From: Candidatus Poseidoniaceae archaeon
Lineage (GTDB): Archaea > Thermoplasmatota > Poseidoniia > Poseidoniales > Poseidoniaceae
Direction: 5' to 3'
NCBI GenBank assembly: GCA_949372875.1
Contig: CASIAW010000013.1
Coordinates: 1-35,107 of the forward strand
Length of the DNA: 35,107 bases
The notes beneath the pieces are model-generated. The model was not told the origin of the DNA. It saw only the letters and a list, made by a program, of their open reading frames with translations, and did no database searches. A program made the translations under genes and the position numbers. This document shows positions 1-7,828 of the stretch, piece after piece. Each line of letters starts with the position of its first letter. The first letter of the stretch is position 1.

Positions 1-223
1 CATGGCCTGGCTATGTTGGCTTGCCAACCGCCATCGGGTTCCATGACGCTGGATTCAATGTCTGGGGCGTTGATGTGTCGCAGCGAACCGTCGACATGGT
101 CAAGGCTGGAAAGAACCCAACCGGGGATCCTGATGTCGATGACATCGTTCCTGCTCCAGGACCGAACGTTGGAACATCACCACTTCAACTGCCGAAGCTG
201 TTCCGCATTGCGACGTTGTTCTT
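1..223 (+). pseudogene. N-terminal part of nucleotide-sugar dehydrogenase, split by two frameshifts
   Basis: This is the Rossmann NAD-binding start of the dehydrogenase that continues at 224. The frame at base 1 reads HGL, then the frame at base 3 reads GYVGLPTAIGFHDAGF and onward to a PAPG at about 150-161, then the frame at base 161 reads TERWNITTSTAEAV and joins the downstream frame. Both jumps are repaired by adding one G to a short G run (GGCCTGG near base 7, CCAGG near base 159). Restored, it gives the family's GLGYVGLP nucleotide-binding motif. The true start lies upstream of the window. Two missing Gs so close to the end of the sequence look like read or assembly errors, but real gene decay cannot be excluded. 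Confidence 0.8.
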
Positions 224-1294
224 GTGACCGTTCCTACCCCCATCACACACGATCTCAAACCCGATCTTTCCTACGTCGAAGCAGCAGGAAGAGCTGTCTT
301 TGAAGCGATTCCAAAGGGTTCCAACACCATTGTGGTTCTAGAATCAACGGTCTATCCGGGCGTCACCGCGCAGACATGGCTGCCAATCGTTGAAGAATTG
401 GGTCTTGTTATTGGTGAAGACGTCGAAATTGCCTATTGTCCTGAACGATTCAATCCAGGCGATGCCGCACACGGTGTTCGTCAAGTGGCTCGAGTCATTG
501 GTTGCTCAAACCCTGATGTTGGCAAGGCATTGGTTGCACTCTATCAGAAGTTGACCACTGAAGACGTTCGCTACGTCGGCAAACTCGAAGTTGCCGAGGC
601 TGCCAAGGTCATCGAAAACGTGCAGCGCGACATTAACATCGCTCTGGTCAACGAATTGGCTCGTATCTTCCCTGCTTTGGACGTCGATGTCGAAGACGTA
701 CTTTCCGCAGCAGCCACCAAGTGGAACTTCCATCGCTACACCCCCGGTGTTGGCGTAGGAGGCCACTGCATCCCCGTTGATCCCTACTACATGATTCAGC
801 GAGCAGCCGATGTCGGCGTTCCGGCCGGCCTCATCACCGCTGCCCGAGCGGTTAACCGCTCGATGCCAAGCCACGTTGCTGGCGTGCTCACCGACATCAT
901 GTGGAACGCAAAGGTCTCAGCAGACGACGCCAGAGTGCTTTTGCTCGGCTGGTCCTACAAGGCTGAAGTGGGCGATCCTCGAGAGACACCTGCCGAACCC
1001 CTTGCTGAAACGCTCATGGCGAAAGGCATCACCGTTGGTGCGTGGGATCCTCATTTGGACATCAAAAGTTTCCCAGACGGCGTCGAATCCGTCACAGACC
1101 TTTCCACCGCACAAGACTACGACATGGTCGTGCTTGTCACCGCTCACAAGGCATGCCTCGAACTTGATTGGGAGGCATTACTCGCTCACATGCGTACGCC
1201 GTTGTTGTATGACGGGCGCAGGGTCTTGGACCTTGAGAGCCTGAAAGCAATGGGTTGGAAGACCCACGCTGTTGGCCGTCCACTCGATTCTTGA
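224..1294 (+). CDS. UDP-N-acetyl-D-mannosamine dehydrogenase-like (WecC/UDP-sugar 6-dehydrogenase family)
   Basis: This enzyme oxidises the C6 of a UDP-hexose, probably UDP-ManNAc or UDP-GlcNAc, to the uronic acid with NAD+, in the cytoplasm, feeding surface polysaccharide or glycoprotein glycan synthesis. Seen in the 356-aa open part: VTVPTPI, the CPERFNPG segment (about 72-79), the AEAAK lysine (about 128), and the catalytic cysteine in GVGVGGHCIPVDPYY (Cys182). The C-terminal UDP-binding domain follows, with LGWSYKAEVGDPRETP. The GTG at 224 is only an internal valine codon of the family; the real protein starts upstream in other frames (see 1-223). The exact sugar cannot be told from sequence. 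A 4-epimerase and several glycosyltransferases lie at the far end of the window. Confidence 0.88.
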   Translation: MTVPTPITHDLKPDLSYVEAAGRAVFEAIPKGSNTIVVLESTVYPGVTAQTWLPIVEELGLVIGEDVEIAYCPERFNPGDAAHGVRQVARVIGCSNPDVGKALVALYQKLTTEDVRYVGKLEVAEAAKVIENVQRDINIALVNELARIFPALDVDVEDVLSAAATKWNFHRYTPGVGVGGHCIPVDPYYMIQRAADVGVPAGLITAARAVNRSMPSHVAGVLTDIMWNAKVSADDARVLLLGWSYKAEVGDPRETPAEPLAETLMAKGITVGAWDPHLDIKSFPDGVESVTDLSTAQDYDMVVLVTAHKACLELDWEALLAHMRTPLLYDGRRVLDLESLKAMGWKTHAVGRPLDS

Positions 1295-1333
1295 GGTTGG
1301 CACTTCAGCCTCTCGATTGAGAGCAAATGATTA

Positions 1334-1362
1334 AACAAGCCTCACTTTTGGGATGGCTTGTT
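1334..1362 (+). terminator. Hairpin after the dehydrogenase gene
   Basis: AACAAGCC (1334-1341) pairs with GGCTTGTT (1355-1362) in an 8-bp perfect stem with a 13-nt loop, 40 bases after the stop. There is no long T run, so a termination role is inferred. An SD-like AAGGTG follows at about 1374-1379, in front of the next gene. Confidence 0.4.
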
Positions 1363-1385
1363 GGTTCCCCCTCAAGGTGTAATGA

Positions 1386-2630
1386 ATGAAATATCTGCTC
1401 AAATGCCTCGGAACAGGAGACCTCATCGAAGACGCTTACACCCTCAAATACACCGAAAACGCTCTTCTCCGGGCACAATTCGACGGTCCAATGGAAGTCA
1501 AACCCCTCGAAGGCGTGTGGAAGTACCTCGATTGGATCCCCACCTCCACCTCAAACGAGTATGTGGCAGGCACCACGACGTACAAGGCAGATGCCCTCGG
1601 CGATGCATTGGGTATGAACAACCTCTGGGTCACCTTCCACGGCTATTGGCCCGAAAAAGGCGCTATGTGCCCCACTGGCAGCTTCAAGGACATGGAAGCG
1701 GTTCCAACCATCCAAAGATTGCACGATCACGGATGTAAAGGCTTGATTTGTGCAAGTGCGGGCAACACGGCGCGTGGCTTCACTCATTTCTGTGGGCTCG
1801 ACGACATGCCACTGATTGTCGTGGTTGGCAAAGATCACGGCCATCGCATCTGGACAACAAAAGGCCACCCAACGGATTCGGTCAAGGTCGTTGTCGTTGA
1901 AGACGGCGATTATTATGATGCGAAAACAGTCGCTAAAGGCATCGCTAAGGAACTCACTGGTTGGCAAATGGAAGGCAGCGTGCACAACGTTGCCCGGCGA
2001 GACGGCATTGGTTCTCTGATCCTTGATGCGGCGTTTACCATCGGTGCCATGCCTGAACATTACTTCCAAGGCATTGGCGGCGGACCTGGTCCAATCGGTG
2101 TGCATGAAATGGCAGAACGCCTGATTGAATCCGGTCAGTTCCAAGGCCCAGCGCCTCGACAGCACTTGTCACAAAATGTCGAACATTGCCCCATTCACAA
2201 CGCTTGGCAAGCCAAGCGCGACCACTTGGTACCGGAAGATTATCCCCCGCAGGACGTCGAAGTGTATTCTGATTACTTGATGAACAAAGGCCCTGCTTAT
2301 GCACAAGTGGGCGCGGTCCACGACATCCTCAAAGCCTCAAACGGACAGACCTATGTCGTCGAACGCCACGATGCAGTCGCTGCAAAAACCCTCTATGAAT
2401 CCATTGAGGGCATCGACATCATGACACCGGGTGCTGTCGCTCTGGCAAGCCTTCAGCAAGCCTTGTCTTCAGGCGAAGTCGGGCCAAATGACTGCACCGT
2501 GCTCAACATCAGCGGCGGAGGGGTCGAGCGACTCAAGCAAGAACACGCAACTGCAGTTGTCGAGCCATGGCTCCGCGTGACAAAGGCAAACGGCGCTCAG
2601 ATGATCATCGACGCTCTTGCCCGAGATTGA
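1386..2630 (+). CDS. Cysteate synthase / threonine synthase-like PLP enzyme
   Basis: This 414-aa protein of fold type II PLP enzymes most resembles the archaeal cysteate synthase branch of the threonine synthase family. Cysteate synthase makes L-cysteate from O-phosphoserine and sulfite, a step toward coenzyme M in Methanosarcinales. Seen: the PLP-lysine motif PTGSFKDMEAVPT (Lys101), the SAGNTARGF phosphate-cradle loop (about 124-132), a GGGPGPIGVHE loop, and a C-terminal NISGGGVERL that fits the PLP phosphate/ring contact. An ATG sits 4 bases upstream at 1382 in another frame; 1386 is chosen because that frame is open and an SD-like AAGGTG precedes it. Without other CoM genes in view, the substrate remains open: threonine synthase, cysteate synthase or a sulfonate-metabolism relative. 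Confidence 0.75.
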   Translation: MKYLLKCLGTGDLIEDAYTLKYTENALLRAQFDGPMEVKPLEGVWKYLDWIPTSTSNEYVAGTTTYKADALGDALGMNNLWVTFHGYWPEKGAMCPTGSFKDMEAVPTIQRLHDHGCKGLICASAGNTARGFTHFCGLDDMPLIVVVGKDHGHRIWTTKGHPTDSVKVVVVEDGDYYDAKTVAKGIAKELTGWQMEGSVHNVARRDGIGSLILDAAFTIGAMPEHYFQGIGGGPGPIGVHEMAERLIESGQFQGPAPRQHLSQNVEHCPIHNAWQAKRDHLVPEDYPPQDVEVYSDYLMNKGPAYAQVGAVHDILKASNGQTYVVERHDAVAAKTLYESIEGIDIMTPGAVALASLQQALSSGEVGPNDCTVLNISGGGVERLKQEHATAVVEPWLRVTKANGAQMIIDALARD

Positions 2631-2643
2631 ACAGACCGTGGCA

Positions 2644-2706
2644 GTGGGTAGCGTTCAACATGACCCACCCAGAGCCCTTCTGAATAAGCGTTTTGTTTAG
2701 AAGGGC
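2644..2706 (+). terminator. Tandem hairpins after the PLP gene
   Basis: There are two consecutive stems. GTGGGT (2644-2649) pairs with ACCCAC (2663-2668), and GCCCTTCT (2674-2681) pairs with AGAAGGGC (2699-2706). They start 14 bases after the stop codon, so a 3'-end role is plausible. The first arm contains the GCAGTGGG word that recurs at 4718 and 10607. Confidence 0.4.
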
Positions 2707-2822
2707 GTTTAGCATAACCCTCGTAAACATAAGCAAACCACTTGTTCACTTGTGATTCGAAACATATGCGGCCAATCACTGTTGGCAATAAACCATAAAC
2801 GCCTCCGGAGGAGCGTAATGCC

Positions 2823-4643
2823 ATGGACACTCAGCGCGCACTCCTAATTACACTGGTTTTACTTCTTTCAAGCATAGCCGGTTGCTTTGGTAGTGAACAA
2901 GAACTGGAAGAAGAATTTGATCTCAACACGGAAGAACGAACCCTGTTGGGAATGGGTGACTCTGTCATGGAATGGAACAGGGAAGACGCCTCGACCATCC
3001 CGGAGGTCGTGGGAGAGGAAGCAGGGTTCGCAGTGCTGAACAACGCCGAAAGTGGTGCCAAAGTCATCGAAGAGAGTTACGCTATTCCTTCTCAGTTCGT
3101 CGAACACAATTGGGATTGGGTCATCATCAACGGTGGGGCAAACGATGTGGATGGCTACTGCGATGAAGATGGGGGGGCCGTTCTTGATGCAATCATATCT
3201 GATGATGTTTCACAAGGTGACATGGTGGATTTGGTCAATAAGGTCTCAACCTTCGCAAAGCACGTGATGCTTGCATCCTACTATGACATTCCGTCTGATT
3301 CAGAGAGCATGGTTGGCTGTGAAGCGGTCATGGAAGAGATGGAGCTTCGCTATGAAGCCCTTGCCAACACCCTTCCTAACGTTCACTTTTTCGACATGGG
3401 AGACGCTATTACACCCAGCAACCGTGAATATTACGACGAAGACTTACTTCACCCGTCCCCCGATGGATGCGTTGCTATTGGCATGATGATGGCAGAACGC
3501 ATTCTGGAAATTGAAAGTACAGCCCGTCAGTCCGATTCTCCCGTGACGCTTGATCCACTCGAAACGGTCTTCAACGGCATGAATTACGATGGCAATTACT
3601 ACTATGCGGAAGCAGAATGGGTTGTACACGATCCTTCTGAAATCGTGGAAATTGATGGTATGTTGATGATTGCCAACACGGGAAAGGGGCAAGAAGATGG
3701 CTATAATTGCGGTCTAGAAACATGGTACATATTCCCCAATGAGACCTCCTTTAGCCCAGGTCAATGCCTGTTGAGCGAAAAGCCAGCATGGGTGTCCCAA
3801 TCTGTTTCAAGCAACGATGGTGCCTATTGGGCTCCAGGATTCTTGGATGCCAGAACCATGTATTACACCGTTCCAGTTGGCAATGCAATGGGCAATCCAG
3901 ACTCAACTGAATCGTGTATTGGAATGATCAAAGCCACTGGAACTGCTCCAAATTTGGTTTGGACAGATCACGGATCGCCGATTCTTTGCCAGCCGCTTGG
4001 TGAAGCGAATACCGACGAACCTGAACCACCGGCTTTGGACCCTGCAACAATTACTGATGATGACGGCCGAACCTATCTCATCTACGGTGGTGCCCACATA
4101 TGGATGACTGAAGTCAATTCGACAACTGGTGAGCACCTCACCGGTGAAGATTGGGATAACGGTGCTTCGGGCACCTTTGTTCATCTGGCAAATGGCCCCC
4201 TCGATCCAGAAGCCGAAGAGGATACATGGACAGAAGCCGCCTACATTCACAAACAAGGCGACTTCTACTATCTCTTTGTCAACTGGTTCAGATGTTGTGG
4301 AGGTCCAGAATCAACCTATGAGATCTATGTTGGTCGTTCTACAACCATCGACGGGCCCTATGTTGATGCAAACGGAGTTTCGATGCTTGAGGGTGGAGGC
4401 ACATTGGTCATGGATCGAACATCAGGGTACATCGGTCCCGGCCACCCTTCAATTTTCATACACGGGGACACTCAGGTCTTTACTCATCACTTCTACCCAG
4501 ATGGTGGCGATGAAGAAGAACCTTGGACTGACGGAATTGCTTGGGCTTTCATTCAAGCGAACACACTGACTTGGAGTGAGGAAGGCTGGCCAGTGGTCGG
4601 TGAGACTTGGAATCCAATGTCCTATTGGAACACAGCAAACTGA
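2823..4643 (+). CDS. Secreted lipoprotein: SGNH hydrolase fused to GH43 arabinanase-like domain
   Basis: This 606-aa protein has a lipoprotein signal (hydrophobic 6-19, lipobox SSIAGC, Cys21) followed by an acidic linker. Residues about 41-232 form an SGNH/GDSL hydrolase: GDS with nucleophile Ser47, GGAND with Asn107, and DxxH with Asp207 and His210. Residues about 245-606 match the five-bladed propeller of GH43 arabinanases: HDPS (Asp270), WAPGF, LDPATITDDDGRTYLIYGG (Asp406), TEAAYI (Glu471), FRCCGGPESTYEIYVGRS and GPGHPS. The spacing of the two Asp and the Glu fits the family. The predicted role is an outside-facing enzyme that removes O-acyl groups and cleaves arabinan-like or related algal polysaccharide. 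GGAGGAG at 2807-2813 is a well-placed SD. It is monocistronic and convergent with the MBOAT gene. Confidence 0.88.
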   Translation: MDTQRALLITLVLLLSSIAGCFGSEQELEEEFDLNTEERTLLGMGDSVMEWNREDASTIPEVVGEEAGFAVLNNAESGAKVIEESYAIPSQFVEHNWDWVIINGGANDVDGYCDEDGGAVLDAIISDDVSQGDMVDLVNKVSTFAKHVMLASYYDIPSDSESMVGCEAVMEEMELRYEALANTLPNVHFFDMGDAITPSNREYYDEDLLHPSPDGCVAIGMMMAERILEIESTARQSDSPVTLDPLETVFNGMNYDGNYYYAEAEWVVHDPSEIVEIDGMLMIANTGKGQEDGYNCGLETWYIFPNETSFSPGQCLLSEKPAWVSQSVSSNDGAYWAPGFLDARTMYYTVPVGNAMGNPDSTESCIGMIKATGTAPNLVWTDHGSPILCQPLGEANTDEPEPPALDPATITDDDGRTYLIYGGAHIWMTEVNSTTGEHLTGEDWDNGASGTFVHLANGPLDPEAEEDTWTEAAYIHKQGDFYYLFVNWFRCCGGPESTYEIYVGRSTTIDGPYVDANGVSMLEGGGTLVMDRTSGYIGPGHPSIFIHGDTQVFTHHFYPDGGDEEEPWTDGIAWAFIQANTLTWSEEGWPVVGETWNPMSYWNTAN

Positions 4644-4709
4644 GCAGCACATCTGAACTGGTATCTGACCAGCAGGAAGGAGTGTGCGCATGTGTAGTGT
4701 TGGACATCA

Positions 4710-4769
4710 AAGGGCTTGCAGTGGGTCCGTGCTAACGCTAGCGACGAATAGCACCCACTGCGAACCCTT
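4710..4769. repeat. Long imperfect inverted repeat between convergent genes
   Basis: The arm AAGGGCTTGCAGTGGGT (4710-4726) pairs imperfectly with ACCCACTGCGAACCCTT (4753-4769), and the loop contains the palindrome CGCTAGCG (4736-4743). The outer 16 bases recur exactly at 10599-10614. It lies in the 236-base gap between the 3' ends of the GH43 lipoprotein gene and the MBOAT gene, so it may be a bidirectional terminator or a small dispersed palindromic element. Confidence 0.6.
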
Positions 4770-4879
4770 GTGAATGGAATGATTGTTTACTAGGGTGTTT
4801 TGGATAAACCCATATGTACACTTTGGGTTCAATTCAACGATGCTATATTCTAGAGATTGAAAGTGGATGAGATTAACCC

Positions 4880-6340
4880 TCAAAAACGGAAATATATGAA
4901 ATCCGCAGTTTCTGCCGGCCTCAAGGTAAGGGATAATCCAATCATCGTTCCGATCAAAACACCCCACACCAAAGGATTCTGCCTTGAGATCCAATGTTTA
5001 AACCCTCCAATCTTTGAACTTAACAAATGCCCGCATATGAACAAAATCGCTATCCCAAAGGTTAGGAATTTTATTTCAGGTAGGTGTTCTAACATTTCCT
5101 GAGTATCCCAGTGAGAGCCAATGCCGATGTAACTTTTCAGGGCCGGAATTAATATCGAACTATCTTCTAATCTGAAAATTAGCCATGTCATGAAGATGAA
5201 GTATTGAGTGACAATCCATCCCATCATTGTAAAAATACGCGGTTTAGACGCGTAAAGGGATGTGACGGTGTTATTTTGTTTTACAACACGGTGAATGATC
5301 AATAATAATCCATGAATAAGTCCCCAGAGAACAAAGTTCCAAGATGCACCATGCCACAATCCTCCAAGTAACATCGTAGTCATAAGTGCGAAAAACATCA
5401 CTCGCGGACCGTTTCTACTTCCTCCCAACGGGATATACAGATAATCGCGAAGCCATGTAGATAAGGAAATATGCCACTTCCTCCAGAAGTCTTGAGGAGA
5501 GGTTGCAGTGTATGGGGAATCGAAGTTCTCAGGCAAAGTGATTCCCAACAGATGAGCGGACCCGATTGCAATATCAGTATATGCAGAAAAATCACAATAA
5601 ATTTGGATTCCAAATGCCAATGCACCCCACCACACAAGGCCTATGTTTGTTAGACCTTCAACGTCGTCAAAAATAGTGTTAACATGCACTGCCATGTTGT
5701 CGGCAATAATCAGTTTCTTCGCTAACCCATACACAATGAGCGTTAGTCCCAAACGAATGCGCATTGTTGAAGGAGAAAGCACTTTTTCGATTTCCTTTTC
5801 AAAATGATCTGCGCGAACAATTGGTCCAGCAACAAGTTGTGGGAAAAAGGCGGCATAACAAGAAAAAGAAAGGAAATCTTCGTAGGGTTTGTTTTTACCT
5901 TTGTAGATATCGATGGTGTACGACATTGTCTGGAATGTGTAAAATGAAATGCCAACTGGTAGAAGTAAACCAAACGTGTCAATTTCGGGACTGTTTGCTA
6001 ATTTCAAAGTCACCCAATTGAGTGATTGGATAAGGAAATCAAGGTATTTGAATAGGCCTAGAAGTCCGAGATTGATGATGAGAGAGCCCCGAAGCCACCG
6101 CTTTCTATACCTTGAGTCATCTGAGTTGTGAATCTTTTTCGATGCTGTCCAATCTGTAATGGTCGACACAAGAAGAAGGAGAATATGCCATCCTGAAGCT
6201 AACCAAAAAAAGACATAAGAACTTACCAGCAGGATTAGGATCTGTTTTCTTCGTTTCTTATGACCTATCGTAAAAGTCGCTAAAAAAACGATTGGTAAAA
6301 ACCAAAAATAATAATCAGTGGTGATAAAATCCATTATCAA
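4880..6340 (-). CDS. MBOAT family O-acyltransferase (AlgI/DltB-like)
   Basis: This 486-aa polytopic membrane protein is of the membrane-bound O-acyltransferase type that moves acyl groups across the membrane onto surface polysaccharide. Seen: about ten hydrophobic segments, the QLVAGPIVRADHF motif (about 168-180), DFWRKWHISLSTWLRDYLYIPLGG (about 284-307) and the invariant-His motif LLGGLWHGASWNF (His330), with a second His at 343. Family enzymes work with an SGNH partner that completes the transfer, and the gene just upstream (6337-7476) is such a protein; the two overlap by 4 bases (ATGA), indicating translational coupling. The acyl group and target glycan are not visible from sequence. Confidence 0.9.
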   Translation of the reverse strand: MIMDFITTDYYFWFLPIVFLATFTIGHKKRRKQILILLVSSYVFFWLASGWHILLLLVSTITDWTASKKIHNSDDSRYRKRWLRGSLIINLGLLGLFKYLDFLIQSLNWVTLKLANSPEIDTFGLLLPVGISFYTFQTMSYTIDIYKGKNKPYEDFLSFSCYAAFFPQLVAGPIVRADHFEKEIEKVLSPSTMRIRLGLTLIVYGLAKKLIIADNMAVHVNTIFDDVEGLTNIGLVWWGALAFGIQIYCDFSAYTDIAIGSAHLLGITLPENFDSPYTATSPQDFWRKWHISLSTWLRDYLYIPLGGSRNGPRVMFFALMTTMLLGGLWHGASWNFVLWGLIHGLLLIIHRVVKQNNTVTSLYASKPRIFTMMGWIVTQYFIFMTWLIFRLEDSSILIPALKSYIGIGSHWDTQEMLEHLPEIKFLTFGIAILFICGHLLSSKIGGFKHWISRQNPLVWGVLIGTMIGLSLTLRPAETADFIYFRF

Positions 6341-7476
6341 TCACCCACTAATATCGAATCAATAAGTGGAGAGATAAAGGAAGTAAACTTGACTTCTCCT
6401 TCACGTGAAGCATGAGTGAAATCATTGAAATCTTCCTCCACCCAATTGTCATTCCAAATTAGATCATGAACAGTAATACCATCAATTTCTGCGTATGTAC
6501 TTGTTGTCAAATTGTAATAGTCCCATTGACCTACGTCAAGCCGATCAATCAAGACAGGATTGTAAGGCAGTCCAACCAGCAATACGGGTATATTCGCATT
6601 GGTTAGTGATTCCAACATGAACTCAAAAGCGATTTGATTTCTATTTTCAACCCCTTCTGAGTTATGGTACGGGCCATCTAGGTAATTGTCCAATCTCTCC
6701 CCATAAAATTCTTCGATCGTAAGAGTCGATTTACCCTCCTTGATGAATTTTAGACTATTCCTAAACTGCGTAGGATATTGTATATATGCCTCATAATTGT
6801 AATTTTCATCACTTTGCAAAGGTACGCAATGAACTCTTCCAGTAATTGGGTCACAGGAGTATGGCTTTTCCTCTATTTCAAATTCATACAGAAATGTTTT
6901 TTCTAATGATTCTGGGGTGAGTGAAGCAGTGTACAAAATCTGTTCCGATTTTTCCATCGGTAAAAATTTAACATCTTCTTCGAAAAGGATATTTTCCCAA
7001 CTTTGCTTGCCCCATTCAGTATTCAGTGCCATCAACTGAGACATACGTTGAATTGAACCCTCATCTAATGTTTGAGGGATTGATGAAAAAGTGTTGGCCC
7101 CGATCTCAATAATGATTAATTCTGGATTTAATTCAATTATTGCATCAATTTCTATCATACGTATATACGGTTTATCTCCTGCATATGCTAAGTTATAGAA
7201 ATCTCCATCAAAAGTCGTATTTTCGCCTATTGTGATACCGTTGAAAATCTCTCTCATTTTTGAACTACCTATTGCAATGACTGGGTTTTCACTGTTGTCT
7301 TCAATATACTCATAGGCATCAAAGGTGAAAGCATATCTTCCCAACTCATTGACCGATCCATCGTACAGGCGGGGCTTAACAACGGAATCTTGAATCAAAG
7401 GGAAAAAGAGAAGAAGAGTTACTACTGCAATTGTGATTGAAGATGCAAGGCCAGCTCTTGTAACCTCATCGTCCAT
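6337..7476 (-). CDS. Membrane-anchored SGNH-like acyltransferase partner (AlgJ/AlgX/DltD-like role)
   Basis: This 379-aa protein has one N-terminal transmembrane anchor (about 11-28) and an extracytoplasmic domain. It carries SGNH blocks: AIGSSKMR (Ser72 as probable nucleophile), YAGDKPY (block II glycine), IIIEIGANTF (block III Asn) and a C-terminal NDFTHAS, giving Asp352 and His355. This domain order plus the 4-bp overlap with the downstream MBOAT gene supports a two-component polysaccharide O-acylation machine. Overall similarity to named families is not obvious by eye, so the functional call rests on motifs and context. The gene is read from the 350-base intergenic region that carries the triple palindrome array. 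Confidence 0.72.
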   Translation of the reverse strand: MDDEVTRAGLASSITIAVVTLLLFFPLIQDSVVKPRLYDGSVNELGRYAFTFDAYEYIEDNSENPVIAIGSSKMREIFNGITIGENTTFDGDFYNLAYAGDKPYIRMIEIDAIIELNPELIIIEIGANTFSSIPQTLDEGSIQRMSQLMALNTEWGKQSWENILFEEDVKFLPMEKSEQILYTASLTPESLEKTFLYEFEIEEKPYSCDPITGRVHCVPLQSDENYNYEAYIQYPTQFRNSLKFIKEGKSTLTIEEFYGERLDNYLDGPYHNSEGVENRNQIAFEFMLESLTNANIPVLLVGLPYNPVLIDRLDVGQWDYYNLTTSTYAEIDGITVHDLIWNDNWVEEDFNDFTHASREGEVKFTSFISPLIDSILVGD

Positions 7477-7593
7477 GTGTGTGTCGTCAAGGTATGAGGC
7501 TAAAGTATTTCTAAATTGATAGCAATGATTCTGATGAATGCTGTTTATTCATGGAGATTCCAGATTGGAGAAGGTGAAATGAGCATTTAGTGA

Positions 7594-7673
7594 ACACAAG
7601 GGGCCCCCTCGTGTACATATACATACACAACGGTACCGTTGTGGTCGCCCGCATACACAAGGGGTTCCCTTGT
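7594..7673. promoter_or_regulatory. Array of three evenly spaced palindromes
   Basis: The 7477-7828 gap separates divergently read genes. It contains three palindromes: 7594-7614 (ACACAAGGGG then CCCCTCGTGT, one mismatch), 7626-7643 (CACAACGGTACCGTTGTG, perfect, 18 bp) and 7657-7673 (ACAAGGG/CCCTTGT with a 3-nt loop). Their centres are about 30.5 bases apart in both steps, close to three helical turns, so they face the same side of DNA. The outer two share ACACAAGGGG and a flanking GTACAT. This looks like an operator array for dimeric regulators; a transcribed multi-hairpin RNA is the alternative. No gene is visible in the rest of the gap. Confidence 0.55.
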
Positions 7674-7828
7674 ACATACTCGTGTTTGAGTCTACCGTTA
7701 ACAAGCCTATTGCAAACCTTTGAAACAGATTTTCTAAACCGCATGGAAATTCCGATATACCCTCTGAATCCGTCCGACTTGGATTCTACAAGGGAATGGT
7801 TTATTCCTGCATAGTTTGACCATAACTC

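Noticed and set aside
7594-7673. CRISPR-like array
   Set aside because: There are only three units, they are palindromes of different sequence rather than identical repeats, the intervals are about 12-13 bases, and no cas genes are present.
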